Assembly: GCF_023205015.1 (NCBI RefSeq)
Contig: NZ_CP096259.1
Location: 1 to 64,000 of the forward strand
DNA length: 64,000 nt
From: Providencia rettgeri
GTDB lineage: Bacteria > Pseudomonadota > Gammaproteobacteria > Enterobacterales > Enterobacteriaceae
Reading direction: 5' to 3'
Each line of letters opens with the position of its first letter. Position 1 is the stretch's first letter. The notes under the pieces were generated by a model. That model worked only from the letters and a program-made list of their open reading frames with translations. It was not told where the DNA came from and searched no databases. The translations under genes were made by a program, and so were the position numbers. Shown here piece by piece: positions 55,373-63,837 of this stretch.

Positions 55373-55410
55373 GGGGTCGTCTCAGAAAACGGAAAATAAA
55401 GCACGCTAAG
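55373..55410 (+). repeat. Terminal inverted repeat of the transposon
   Basis: 38 bp beginning GGGGTCGTCTCAGAAAAC and ending GCACGCTAAG, the typical Tn21-group end recognised by TnpA. Confidence 0.95.
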
Positions 55411-58378
55411 CCGGTGGCAGCGGTCGCAATGGCCTAAACTTCCCCGCACCGACCTTGGCGCTGCTGCGCCATAGGTAATCGCCGGTCAGGTTGATGTGCT
55501 CCCACCCCAGCGGCGACAGATATTGCAACAATGTGTCGTCCAGCGCCGTGCCGTTGCCACGCAAAGCACTGGTGGCACGCTCCAGATATACCGTGTTCCA
55601 CAACACGATGGCCGCCGTCACCAGATTGAGGCCGCTGGCCCGGTAGCGCTGCTGCTCAAAACTGCGGTCGCGGATTTCACCCAATCGGTAGAAGAAGACC
55701 GCCCTGGCCAGCGCGTTGCGCGCCTCGCCCTTATTCAGCCCCGCATGGACGCGGCGGCGCAGCTCCACGCTTTGCAGCCAATCCAAAATGAACAGCGTGC
55801 GCTCGATGCGCCCCAGCTCGCGCAACGCCACGGCCAAGCCGTTCTGGCGCGGGTAGCTGCCGAGTTTGCGCAGCATCAGCGAAGCCGTTACCGTGCCTTG
55901 CTTGATGGAGGTGGCCAGCCGCAGAATTTCATCCCAATGGGCGCGTATTTGCTTGATGTTCAGCCTGTCGCTGCTAATCATCGGCTTGAGCGCGTCATAG
56001 GCGGCATCGCCCTTGGGGATGAATAGCTTGGTTTCGCCCAAGTCACGGATACGCGGCGCGAAGCGAAATCCCAGCAAATGCATCAAGCCAAACACGTGAT
56101 CGGTGAAGCCTGCCGTGTCGGTGTAGTGTTCCTCGATGCGCAAGTCCGACTCGTGGTACAGCAGGCCATCAAGCACGTAAGTTGAATCACGAATGCCCAC
56201 GTTGACCACCTTGGCACTGAAGGGCGCGTACTGGTCGGAGATATGGGTGTAGAAAGTCCGTCCTGGACTGCTTCCATACTTCGGGTTGATATGACCAGTG
56301 CTTTCTGCTTTGCTGCCGGTTCTGAAGTTCTGGCCGTCCGACGATGACGTGGTGCCGTCACCCCAGTTGCCGGCGAAGGGTTGCCGAAACTGCGCATTCA
56401 CCAGCTCGGCCAGCGCCGTCGAATAGGTTTCATCGCGGATGTGCCAGGCTTGCAGCCAAGACAGCTTGGCGTAGGTGGTGCCAGGGCAGGACTCGGCCAT
56501 TTTGGTCAGACCCAGGTTGATCGCGTCGGCCAGGATCGTCGTCAACAGCAAGGTTTTGTCCTTGGCCGTGTCGCTGGTCTTCAGGTGTGTGAAGTGGCGG
56601 GTGAAGCCCGTCCATTCATCGACCTCCATCAGCAACTCGGTGATTTTGAGGTGCGGCAGCAGCATAGCTGTCTGGTCGATCATGGCTTGCGCGGCGTCTG
56701 GTACTGCCGCGTCCAGCGGCGTGATCTTCAGGCCTGACGCGGTGGTGATGATGGCATCCGGTAAGTCGTTGGCCGCAGCCATGCGGTTGACTGTGGCGAG
56801 TTGCGCCTCCAACAATTCCAACCGGTCATGCAGGTATTGGTCGCAGTCGGTGGCCACTGCCAGCGGCAATTCGCTGGCCAGCTTCAAAGTGGCGAACTTC
56901 TCGACCGGCACCAGGTATTCGTCGAAGTCCTTGAACTGGCGAGAACCCTGCACCCAGACATCACCGGAGCGCAGCGCGTTCTTCAGCTCCGACAGGGCGC
57001 ATAACTCGTAGTAACGCCGGTCGATGCCGTCGTCGGTCAGAACCAGCTTTGCCCAGCGCGGCTTGATGAATGCGGTTGGCGCATCGGCGGGCACCTTGCG
57101 CGCGCTGTCGCTGTTCATGCCGCGCAGCATGTCGATGGCATCGAGCACACCCTTGGCGGCGGGCGCAGCCCGCAATTTGAGCACGCCCAGGAACTGCGGC
57201 GCGTAGCGGCGTAGCGTGGCATAGCTTTCACCGATGTGGTGCAGGAAATCAAAGTCGGCAGGCCGCGCCAATGTTTGCGCTTCGGTGACGCTGGCGGCGA
57301 AGGTGTCCCAGGGCATAACGGCCTCGATGGCGGCGAACGGATCGCTGCCGCTTTGCTTGGCCTCAATCAACGCTTGACCGATGCGCCCATACATCCGCAC
57401 CTTGTCGTTGATCGCCTTGCCGGAAGCCTGGAACTGCTGCTGATGCTTGTTCTTGGCCGCGTTGAACAGCTTGCCGATGATGCGATCGTGAAGGTCGATG
57501 ATTTCATCGGTGACGGTGGCCATGCCTTCGATGGCCAGCGCTACCAGCGTGGCATAGCGTCGTTGCACCTCGAACTTTGCCAGATCAGCAGGCGTCATCT
57601 GGCCACCTTCACGAGCGATTTTGAGCAGGCGGTTCTGGTGAACCTGCCGCTCGATGCCTGCGGGCAGATCAAGTGCTTGCCAGGATTTCAGGCGCTCAAT
57701 ATGTTCGAGCATGTGGCGAGAGTTCGGTTTGGCAGGCGACTGGCGCAGCCATGCCAGCCACGTCACTTTACTGCCGTCCTTGCGCTTGAGAAGTTCGTCC
57801 AGGCGCTGACGGTGGGGTGATAACAAAGAATCGGTCAGCGCCGCGTAAATGCGTCGGTTGGCACGGGTGATGGCCTCGGCGCTTGCGCGCTCGATGGCAT
57901 TCATGGCGGGCAGGATAATGCTCTGCCGCCGCAGATTCTCGACAAGTGCGCTCGCCAGCACGATGCCTTTGTCGGTCTGCAAGGCCAGCTCGGTCAATGT
58001 ATGCACGGCTTGCCGATAGTGGCTCATGGTGAAGGGCTTGAACCCAAAAACCGTTTGCAGCTCGACCAAGTGCTCCCGCCGTGTCTGTTCGCGCTGGCCG
58101 TACTCGCTCCAACTTTCCACTGGCATCTTGAGTTGCGCGGCCACCATGCGCAACAGGGGCGGAAACGGAGGCTCATCGACGCCCAAAAAGGTGCCAGGGA
58201 ATCGCAAGTAGCAAAGCTGCACAGCGAAGCCCAATCGATTCGCGGCGCCGCGACGCTGACGGATCACCGACAGGTCGGTTTCGTTGAACGTGTAGTGCCG
58301 TATCAGTTCGTCTTTGGCATCTGGCAGTGCCAGCAGGCTTTCGCGCTCGGTGGCGGACAGGATTGAGCGGCGTGGCAT
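55406..58378 (-). CDS. tnpA: Tn3-family transposase TnpA
   Basis: Full-length (990 residues, typical 980-1000) replicative transposase. DUF4158 N-terminal domain at about residues 5-170, DDE_Tnp_Tn3 catalytic domain from about 580 to 970. It catalyses cointegrate formation at the 38-bp ends. The gene ends inside the terminal inverted repeat, as is normal for Tn21-group elements. tnpR lies two bases upstream on the same strand. Confidence 0.96.
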   Translation of the reverse strand: MPRRSILSATERESLLALPDAKDELIRHYTFNETDLSVIRQRRGAANRLGFAVQLCYLRFPGTFLGVDEPPFPPLLRMVAAQLKMPVESWSEYGQREQTRREHLVELQTVFGFKPFTMSHYRQAVHTLTELALQTDKGIVLASALVENLRRQSIILPAMNAIERASAEAITRANRRIYAALTDSLLSPHRQRLDELLKRKDGSKVTWLAWLRQSPAKPNSRHMLEHIERLKSWQALDLPAGIERQVHQNRLLKIAREGGQMTPADLAKFEVQRRYATLVALAIEGMATVTDEIIDLHDRIIGKLFNAAKNKHQQQFQASGKAINDKVRMYGRIGQALIEAKQSGSDPFAAIEAVMPWDTFAASVTEAQTLARPADFDFLHHIGESYATLRRYAPQFLGVLKLRAAPAAKGVLDAIDMLRGMNSDSARKVPADAPTAFIKPRWAKLVLTDDGIDRRYYELCALSELKNALRSGDVWVQGSRQFKDFDEYLVPVEKFATLKLASELPLAVATDCDQYLHDRLELLEAQLATVNRMAAANDLPDAIITTASGLKITPLDAAVPDAAQAMIDQTAMLLPHLKITELLMEVDEWTGFTRHFTHLKTSDTAKDKTLLLTTILADAINLGLTKMAESCPGTTYAKLSWLQAWHIRDETYSTALAELVNAQFRQPFAGNWGDGTTSSSDGQNFRTGSKAESTGHINPKYGSSPGRTFYTHISDQYAPFSAKVVNVGIRDSTYVLDGLLYHESDLRIEEHYTDTAGFTDHVFGLMHLLGFRFAPRIRDLGETKLFIPKGDAAYDALKPMISSDRLNIKQIRAHWDEILRLATSIKQGTVTASLMLRKLGSYPRQNGLAVALRELGRIERTLFILDWLQSVELRRRVHAGLNKGEARNALARAVFFYRLGEIRDRSFEQQRYRASGLNLVTAAIVLWNTVYLERATSALRGNGTALDDTLLQYLSPLGWEHINLTGDYLWRSSAKVGAGKFRPLRPLPPA

Positions 58379-58380
58379 GG

Positions 58381-58938
58381 TCAGTCTTCCCGCAGGTACT
58401 GGTACAAGGTTTCGCGGCTGATGCCGAAGTCACGGGCCACCAAGGTTTTTTGGTCGCCTGCCGCAACTCGCCGTTTCAACTCGGCAATTTGTTCGCTGTT
58501 CAGCGATTTCTTTCGTCCCCGGTAGGCACCGCGCTGCTTGGCCAGCACGATTCCCTCGCGCTGACGTTCGCGGATCAGGGCGCGCTCGAACTCAGCGAAG
58601 GCTCCCATGACCGACAGCATCAGATTGGCCATCGGTGAGTCCTCGCCGGTGAACTTCAGCCCTTCTTTGACGAACTCCATGCGCACGCCCCGTTGTGTCA
58701 GCCCTTGGACGATGCGGCGCAGGTCATCAAGGTTGCGTGCCAGCCTGTCCATGCTATGCACCACCACGGTGTCGCCCTCGCGGACGAAGGCCAGCAGCCT
58801 TTCCAGCTCGGGACGCTGGGTGTCCTTGCCAGAAGCCTTGTCGGTGAACACCCGCGCCACCTGAACACCCTCCAATTGCCGTTCCGGGTTCTGGTCGAAG
58901 CTGCTGACGCGGACATAGCCGATGCGTTGACCTTGCAA
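58381..58938 (-). CDS. tnpR: Serine resolvase TnpR
   Basis: A 185-residue serine recombinase: G-Y-V-R-V-S-S-F-D-Q with the catalytic Ser near residue 12, R-x-x-R in the core (D-R-L-A-R-N) and a C-terminal helix-turn-helix. It resolves cointegrates at res. The start is TTG, chosen because GGAGG lies 4 bases upstream and the product then begins as in other Tn21-group resolvases; an upstream ATG at 58998 would add 20 unrelated residues. Confidence 0.93.
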   Translation of the reverse strand: MQGQRIGYVRVSSFDQNPERQLEGVQVARVFTDKASGKDTQRPELERLLAFVREGDTVVVHSMDRLARNLDDLRRIVQGLTQRGVRMEFVKEGLKFTGEDSPMANLMLSVMGAFAEFERALIRERQREGIVLAKQRGAYRGRKKSLNSEQIAELKRRVAAGDQKTLVARDFGISRETLYQYLRED

Positions 58939-59041
58939 GATGCCTCCAAAGGCAAAAGTGTCAGGATGAAATCTATTACCTTTGACGGAATATGTCAATC
59001 AATAGGAAATTTAACTCTATTCTGACATCGTTTGCACATGG
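58939..59041. other. Remnant of the transposon res region
   Basis: The roughly 100 bp between tnpR and the integron end should hold the proximal part of the resolution site and the tnpR promoter. The integron boundary at 59042 falls where the distal res subsite is expected, so the site is probably split. Confidence 0.55.
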
Positions 59042-59066
59042 TGTCGTTTTCAGAAGACGGCTGCAC
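59042..59066 (+). repeat. Integron initial inverted repeat IRi
   Basis: 25 bp beginning TGTCGTTTTCAGAAGACGGC, the known outer end of class 1 integrons on the intI1 side. From here to 59243 is the 5'-conserved segment outside intI1. Confidence 0.9.
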
Positions 59067-59243
59067 TGAACGTCAGAAGCCGACTGCACTATAGCAGCGG
59101 AGGGGTTGGATCCATCAGGCAACGACGGGCTGCTGCCGGCCATCAGCGGACGCAGGGAGGACTTTCCGCAACCGGCCGTTCGATGCGGCACCGATGGCCT
59201 TCGCGCAGGGGTAGTGAATCCGCCAGGATTGACTTGCGCTGCC

Positions 59244-60257
59244 CTACCTCTCACTAGTGAGGGGCGGCAGCGCATCAAGCGGTGAGCGCACTCCGGCACC
59301 GCCAACTTTCAGCACATGCGTGTAAATCATCGTCGTAGAGACGTCGGAATGGCCGAGCAGATCCTGCACGGTTCGAATGTCGTAACCGCTGCGGAGCAAG
59401 GCCGTCGCGAACGAGTGGCGGAGGGTGTGCGGTGTGGCGGGCTTCGTGATGCCTGCTTGTTCTACGGCACGTTTGAAGGCGCGCTGAAAGGTCTGGTCAT
59501 ACATGTGATGGCGACGCACGACACCGCTCCGTGGATCGGTCGAATGCGTGTGCTGCGCAAAAACCCAGAACCACGGCCAGGAATGCCCGGCGCGCGGATA
59601 CTTCCGCTCAAGGGCGTCGGGAAGCGCAACGCCGCTGCGGCCCTCGGCCTGGTCCTTCAGCCACCATGCCCGTGCACGCGACAGCTGCTCGCGCAGGCTG
59701 GGTGCCAAGCTCTCGGGTAACATCAAGGCCCGATCCTTGGAGCCCTTGCCCTCCCGCACGATGATCGTGCCGTGATCGAAATCCAGATCCTTGACCCGCA
59801 GTTGCAAACCCTCACTGATCCGCATGCCCGTTCCATACAGAAGCTGGGCGAACAAACGATGCTCGCCTTCCAGAAAACCGAGGATGCGAACCACTTCATC
59901 CGGGGTCAGCACCACCGGCAAGCGCCGCGACGGCCGAGGTCTTCCGATCTCCTGAAGCCAGGGCAGATCCGTGCACAGCACCTTGCCGTAGAAGAACAGC
60001 AAGGCCGCCAATGCCTGACGATGCGTGGAGACCGAAACCTTGCGCTCGTTCGCCAGCCAGGACAGAAATGCCTCGACTTCGCTGCTGCCCAAGGTTGCCG
60101 GGTGACGCACACCGTGGAAACGGATGAAGGCACGAACCCAGTTGACATAAGCCTGTTCGGTTCGTAAACTGTAATGCAAGTAGCGTATGCGCTCACGCAA
60201 CTGGTCCAGAACCTTGACCGAACGCAGCGGTGGTAACGGCGCAGTGGCGGTTTTCAT
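59244..60257 (-). CDS. intI1: Class 1 integron integrase IntI1
   Basis: A full-length 337-residue tyrosine recombinase. Catalytic residues are visible: R in G-T-G-M-R-I-S-E, H-T-L-R-H and Y in M-I-Y-T-H. It inserts and excises cassettes at attI1 and attC sites. Residues 32 and 39 are Arg and Asn, the variant that accompanies the strong cassette promoter and is reported to excise cassettes less efficiently. It is divergent from the cassette array. Confidence 0.98.
   Translation of the reverse strand: MKTATAPLPPLRSVKVLDQLRERIRYLHYSLRTEQAYVNWVRAFIRFHGVRHPATLGSSEVEAFLSWLANERKVSVSTHRQALAALLFFYGKVLCTDLPWLQEIGRPRPSRRLPVVLTPDEVVRILGFLEGEHRLFAQLLYGTGMRISEGLQLRVKDLDFDHGTIIVREGKGSKDRALMLPESLAPSLREQLSRARAWWLKDQAEGRSGVALPDALERKYPRAGHSWPWFWVFAQHTHSTDPRSGVVRRHHMYDQTFQRAFKRAVEQAGITKPATPHTLRHSFATALLRSGYDIRTVQDLLGHSDVSTTMIYTHVLKVGGAGVRSPLDALPPLTSER
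60142..60170 (+). promoter_or_regulatory. Cassette promoter Pc, strong variant (PcS)
   Basis: TTGACA at 60142-60147 and TAAACT at 60165-60170 with a 17-bp spacer, inside intI1. This is the strong PcS form. The second promoter P2 is inactive because the GGG insertion that corrects its spacing is absent near 60280. Confidence 0.93.
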
Positions 60258-60335
60258 GGCTTGTTATGACTGTTTTTTTGTACAGTCTATGCCTCGGGCA
60301 TCCAAGCAGCAAGCGCGTTACGCCGTGGGTCGATG

Positions 60336-60399
60336 TTTGATGTTATGGAGCAGCAACGATGTTACGCAGCAGGGCAGTCGCCCTAAAACAAAGTTAGGC
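60336..60399 (+). other. attI1 recombination site
   Basis: The sequence ends in the core G/TTAGGC at 60393-60399, where the first cassette is joined. Confidence 0.85.
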
Positions 60400-60402
60400 C
60401 GC

Positions 60403-60936
60403 ATGGACACAACGCAGGTCACATTGATACACAAAATTCTAGCTGCGGCAGATGAGCGAAATCTGCCGCTCTGGATCGGTGGGGGCTGGGCGATCGATGC
60501 ACGGCTAGGGCGTGTAACACGCAAGCACGATGATATTGATCTGACGTTTCCCGGCGAGAGGCGCGGCGAGCTCGAGGCAATAGTTGAAATGCTCGGCGGG
60601 CGCGTCATGGAGGAGTTGGACTATGGATTCTTAGCGGAGATCGGGGATGAGTTACTTGACTGCGAACCTGCTTGGTGGGCAGACGAAGCGTATGAAATCG
60701 CGGAGGCTCCGCAGGGCTCGTGCCCAGAGGCGGCTGAGGGCGTCATCGCCGGGCGGCCAGTCCGTTGTAACAGCTGGGAGGCGATCATCTGGGATTACTT
60801 TTACTATGCCGATGAAGTACCACCAGTGGACTGGCCTACAAAGCACATAGAGTCCTACAGGCTCGCATGCACCTCACTCGGGGCGGAAAAGGTTGAGGTC
60901 TTGCGTGCCGCTTTCAGGTCGCGATATGCGGCCTAA
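60403..60936 (+). CDS. aadB: Aminoglycoside 2''-nucleotidyltransferase ANT(2'')-Ia
   Basis: A 177-residue cytoplasmic enzyme that adenylylates gentamicin, tobramycin and kanamycin. The nucleotidyltransferase motif G-G-G-W-A-I-D-A and D-D-I-D-L-T-F (metal-binding Asp) are clear, and the sequence matches ANT(2'')-Ia as I know it. The short ATG just after attI1 is the accepted start; a longer in-frame read-through from intI1 is not coding. First cassette, so most strongly expressed from Pc. Confidence 0.97.
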   Translation: MDTTQVTLIHKILAAADERNLPLWIGGGWAIDARLGRVTRKHDDIDLTFPGERRGELEAIVEMLGGRVMEELDYGFLAEIGDELLDCEPAWWADEAYEIAEAPQGSCPEAAEGVIAGRPVRCNSWEAIIWDYFYYADEVPPVDWPTKHIESYRLACTSLGAEKVEVLRAAFRSRYAA

Positions 60937-60990
60937 CAATTCGTCCAAGCCGACGCCGCTTCGCGGCGCGGCTTAACTCAGGTGTTAGAC
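60931..60990 (+). other. attC site of the aadB cassette
   Basis: 60 bp from GCCTAAC to GTTAGAC, with a G/C-rich palindromic centre. Confidence 0.92.
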
Positions 60991-61016
60991 GGCAAGAAAA
61001 GGTTCCACGAACTCTG

Positions 61017-61649
61017 ATGAAAAACTACTTTGACAGCCCTTTCAAAGGGGAGCTTCTTTCTGAGCAAGTGAAAAATCCAAACATCAAAGTAGGCCGTTAT
61101 AGCTATTACTCTGGCTACTATCACGGCCAATCATTTGATGAATGCGCGCGATACTTGCATCCAGATCGTGATGACGTTGATAAATTGATCATTGGCAGCT
61201 TTTGTTCTATAGGAAGCGGGGCTTCCTTCATCATGGCTGGCAATCAGGGGCATCGGCATGACTGGGCATCATCCTTCCCCTTCTTCTATATGCAAGAGGA
61301 ACCTGCTTTCTCAAGCGCACTCGATGCCTTCCAAAGAGCAGGTGATACCGCCATTGGCAATGATGTCTGGATAGGCTCGGAGGCAATGATTATGCCCGGA
61401 ATCAAAATTGGAGACGGTGCCGTGATAGGTAGTCGCTCGTTGGTGACAAAAGATGTAGTGCCTTATGCCATCATCGGAGGAAGTCCCGCAAAGCAAATTA
61501 AGAAGCGCTTCTCCGATGAGGAAATCTCATTGCTCATGGAGATGGAGTGGTGGAACTGGCCACTGGATAAAATTAAGACAGCAATGCCTCTGCTGTGCTC
61601 GTCAAATATTTTTGGTCTGCATAAGTATTGGCGCGAGTTTGTCGTCTAA
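61017..61649 (+). CDS. catB: Chloramphenicol acetyltransferase, CatB type
   Basis: A 210-residue xenobiotic acetyltransferase with left-handed beta-helix hexapeptide repeats (I-G-x-x-x-x-I and V-I-G-S-R-S around residues 70-150) and the loop G-N-Q-G-H-R-H with catalytic His. It acetylates chloramphenicol. The family is certain; the exact allele is not, as it differs at several residues from catB3/catB8 and looks nearest to catB11 by memory. Own attC follows. Confidence 0.93.
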   Translation: MKNYFDSPFKGELLSEQVKNPNIKVGRYSYYSGYYHGQSFDECARYLHPDRDDVDKLIIGSFCSIGSGASFIMAGNQGHRHDWASSFPFFYMQEEPAFSSALDAFQRAGDTAIGNDVWIGSEAMIMPGIKIGDGAVIGSRSLVTKDVVPYAIIGGSPAKQIKKRFSDEEISLLMEMEWWNWPLDKIKTAMPLLCSSNIFGLHKYWREFVV

Positions 61650-61703
61650 CAATTCATTCAAGCCGACGCCGCTTCGCGGCACGGCTTAATTCTGGCGTTA
61701 GCC
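61644..61703 (+). other. attC site of the catB cassette
   Basis: 60 bp from GTCTAAC to GTTAGCC, with the usual palindromic centre. Next cassette starts within it. Confidence 0.92.
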
Positions 61704-61717
61704 ACCAAGAAGGTGCC

Positions 61718-62518
61718 ATGAAAACATTTGCCGCATATGTAATTATCGCGTGTCTTTCGAGTACGGCATTAGCTGGTTCAATTACAGAAAATACGTCTTG
61801 GAACAAAGAGTTCTCTGCCGAAGCCGTCAATGGTGTCTTCGTGCTTTGTAAAAGTAGCAGTAAATCCTGCGCTACCAATGACTTAGCTCGTGCATCAAAG
61901 GAATATCTTCCAGCATCAACATTTAAGATCCCCAACGCAATTATCGGCCTAGAAACTGGTGTCATAAAGAATGAGCATCAGGTTTTCAAATGGGACGGAA
62001 AGCCAAGAGCCATGAAGCAATGGGAAAGAGACTTGACCTTAAGAGGGGCAATACAAGTTTCAGCTGTTCCCGTATTTCAACAAATCGCCAGAGAAGTTGG
62101 CGAAGTAAGAATGCAGAAATACCTTAAAAAATTTTCCTATGGCAACCAGAATATCAGTGGTGGCATTGACAAATTCTGGTTGGAAGGCCAGCTTAGAATT
62201 TCCGCAGTTAATCAAGTGGAGTTTCTAGAGTCTCTATATTTAAATAAATTGTCAGCATCTAAAGAAAACCAGCTAATAGTAAAAGAGGCTTTGGTAACGG
62301 AGGCGGCACCTGAATATCTAGTGCATTCAAAAACTGGTTTTTCTGGTGTGGGAACTGAGTCAAATCCTGGTGTCGCATGGTGGGTTGGGTGGGTTGAGAA
62401 GGAGACAGAGGTTTACTTTTTCGCCTTTAACATGGATATAGACAACGAAAGTAAGTTGCCGCTAAGAAAATCCATTCCCACCAAAATCATGGAAAGTGAG
62501 GGCATCATTGGTGGCTAA
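61718..62518 (+). CDS. blaOXA-10: Class D beta-lactamase OXA-10
   Basis: A 266-residue periplasmic serine beta-lactamase: signal peptide 1-20, active-site S-T-F-K, Y-G-N and K-T-G motifs in order. The sequence matches OXA-10 throughout as I recall it; one-residue variants of the group cannot be excluded. It hydrolyses penicillins and is oxacillin-active. No attC follows: the gene's stop codon lies in a 14-bp stretch identical to the end of attI1, which runs into the aadA1 cassette. An upstream in-frame start inside catB's attC is not used. Confidence 0.96.
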   Translation: MKTFAAYVIIACLSSTALAGSITENTSWNKEFSAEAVNGVFVLCKSSSKSCATNDLARASKEYLPASTFKIPNAIIGLETGVIKNEHQVFKWDGKPRAMKQWERDLTLRGAIQVSAVPVFQQIAREVGEVRMQKYLKKFSYGNQNISGGIDKFWLEGQLRISAVNQVEFLESLYLNKLSASKENQLIVKEALVTEAAPEYLVHSKTGFSGVGTESNPGVAWWVGWVEKETEVYFFAFNMDIDNESKLPLRKSIPTKIMESEGIIGG

Positions 62519-62528
62519 AACAAAGTTA
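62515..62528 (+). other. attI1-identical junction between blaOXA-10 and aadA1
   Basis: CTAAAACAAAGTTA is the same as 60383-60396 at the real attI1. It replaces the blaOXA-10 attC, so the two genes form one fused cassette. Confidence 0.85.
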
Positions 62529-62534
62529 AACATC

Positions 62535-63326
62535 ATGAGGGAAGCGGTGATCGCCGAAGTATCGACTCAACTATCAGAGGTAGTTGGCGTCATCGAGCGC
62601 CATCTCGAACCGACGTTGCTGGCCGTACATTTGTACGGCTCCGCAGTGGATGGCGGCCTGAAGCCACACAGTGATATTGATTTGCTGGTTACGGTGACCG
62701 TAAGGCTTGATGAAACAACGCGGCGAGCTTTGATCAACGACCTTTTGGAAACTTCGGCTTCCCCTGGAGAGAGCGAGATTCTCCGCGCTGTAGAAGTCAC
62801 CATTGTTGTGCACGACGACATCATTCCGTGGCGTTATCCAGCTAAGCGCGAACTGCAATTTGGAGAATGGCAGCGCAATGACATTCTTGCAGGTATCTTC
62901 GAGCCAGCCACGATCGACATTGATCTGGCTATCTTGCTGACAAAAGCAAGAGAACATAGCGTTGCCTTGGTAGGTCCAGCGGCGGAGGAACTCTTTGATC
63001 CGGTTCCTGAACAGGATCTATTTGAGGCGCTAAATGAAACCTTAACGCTATGGAACTCGCCGCCCGACTGGGCTGGCGATGAGCGAAATGTAGTGCTTAC
63101 GTTGTCCCGCATTTGGTACAGCGCAGTAACCGGCAAAATCGCGCCGAAGGATGTCGCTGCCGACTGGGCAATGGAGCGCCTGCCGGCCCAGTATCAGCCC
63201 GTCATACTTGAAGCTAGACAGGCTTATCTTGGACAAGAAGAAGATCGCTTGGCCTCCCGCGCAGATCAGTTGGAAGAATTTGTTCACTACGTGAAAGGCG
63301 AGATCACCAAGGTAGTCGGCAAATAA
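62535..63326 (+). CDS. aadA1: Aminoglycoside 3''-nucleotidyltransferase AadA1
   Basis: A 263-residue ANT(3'')-Ia enzyme that adenylylates streptomycin and spectinomycin. The G-S-A-V-D-G-G and S-D-I-D-L-L motifs carry the catalytic Asp pair near residues 45-50. The sequence matches AadA1. The standard ATG is chosen; longer in-frame starts overlap blaOXA-10. It shares a fused cassette with blaOXA-10 and depends on Pc. Confidence 0.97.
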   Translation: MREAVIAEVSTQLSEVVGVIERHLEPTLLAVHLYGSAVDGGLKPHSDIDLLVTVTVRLDETTRRALINDLLETSASPGESEILRAVEVTIVVHDDIIPWRYPAKRELQFGEWQRNDILAGIFEPATIDIDLAILLTKAREHSVALVGPAAEELFDPVPEQDLFEALNETLTLWNSPPDWAGDERNVVLTLSRIWYSAVTGKIAPKDVAADWAMERLPAQYQPVILEARQAYLGQEEDRLASRADQLEEFVHYVKGEITKVVGK

Positions 63327-63327
63327 T

Positions 63328-63387
63328 GTCTAACAATTCGTTCAAGCCGACGCCGCTTCGCGGCGCGGCTTAACTCAAGCGTTAGAT
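63328..63387 (+). other. attC site of the aadA1 cassette and start of 3'-conserved segment
   Basis: 60 bp from GTCTAAC to GTTAGAT; the 3'-conserved segment continues from the core site. Confidence 0.92.
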
Positions 63388-63489
63388 GCACTAAGCACAT
63401 AATTGCTCACAGCCAAACTATCAGGTCAAGTCTGCTTTTATTATTTTTAAGCGTGCATAATAAGCCCTACACAAATTGGGAGATATATC

Positions 63490-63837
63490 ATGAAAGGCTG
63501 GCTTTTTCTTGTTATCGCAATAGTTGGCGAAGTAATCGCAACATCCGCATTAAAATCTAGCGAGGGCTTTACTAAGCTTGCCCCTTCCGCCGTTGTCATA
63601 ATCGGTTATGGCATCGCATTTTATTTTCTTTCTCTGGTTCTGAAATCCATCCCTGTCGGTGTTGCTTATGCAGTCTGGTCGGGACTCGGCGTCGTCATAA
63701 TTACAGCCATTGCCTGGTTGCTTCATGGGCAAAAGCTTGATGCGTGGGGCTTTGTAGGTATGGGGCTCATAATTGCTGCCTTTTTGCTCGCCCGATCCCC
63801 ATCGTGGAAGTCGCTGCGGAGGCCGACGCCATGGTGA
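63490..63837 (+). CDS. qacEdelta1: Truncated small multidrug exporter QacEdelta1
   Basis: 115 residues of an SMR-family quaternary ammonium exporter: the first three membrane segments and part of the fourth, with the conserved membrane Glu in V-G-E-V. The C-terminal end is replaced by S-W-K-S-L-R-R-P-T-P-W from the fusion to sul1 DNA, the standard delta1 form, giving weak or no resistance. Overlaps sul1 by seven bases. Confidence 0.97.
   Translation: MKGWLFLVIAIVGEVIATSALKSSEGFTKLAPSAVVIIGYGIAFYFLSLVLKSIPVGVAYAVWSGLGVVIITAIAWLLHGQKLDAWGFVGMGLIIAAFLLARSPSWKSLRRPTPW

Noticed and set aside
55373..55437. C-terminal end of the small gene at 55204 as native coding sequence
   Set aside because: These codons lie in the transposon inverted repeat, so they are an accident of insertion.
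55496..58366. Several long open frames opposite or shifted within tnpA
   Set aside because: G+C-rich coding DNA leaves alternative frames open; tnpA itself is full length and conserved.
58939..58998. Twenty-residue N-terminal extension of TnpR from an upstream ATG
   Set aside because: The TTG with GGAGG gives the family's usual N-terminus; the extension has no similarity and overlaps res.
59316..60196. Open frames opposite intI1
   Set aside because: Shadows of a G+C-rich gene; no family resemblance or start signals.
60270..60300. Second integron promoter P2
   Set aside because: The GGG insertion needed to give 17-bp spacing is missing, so P2 should be inactive.
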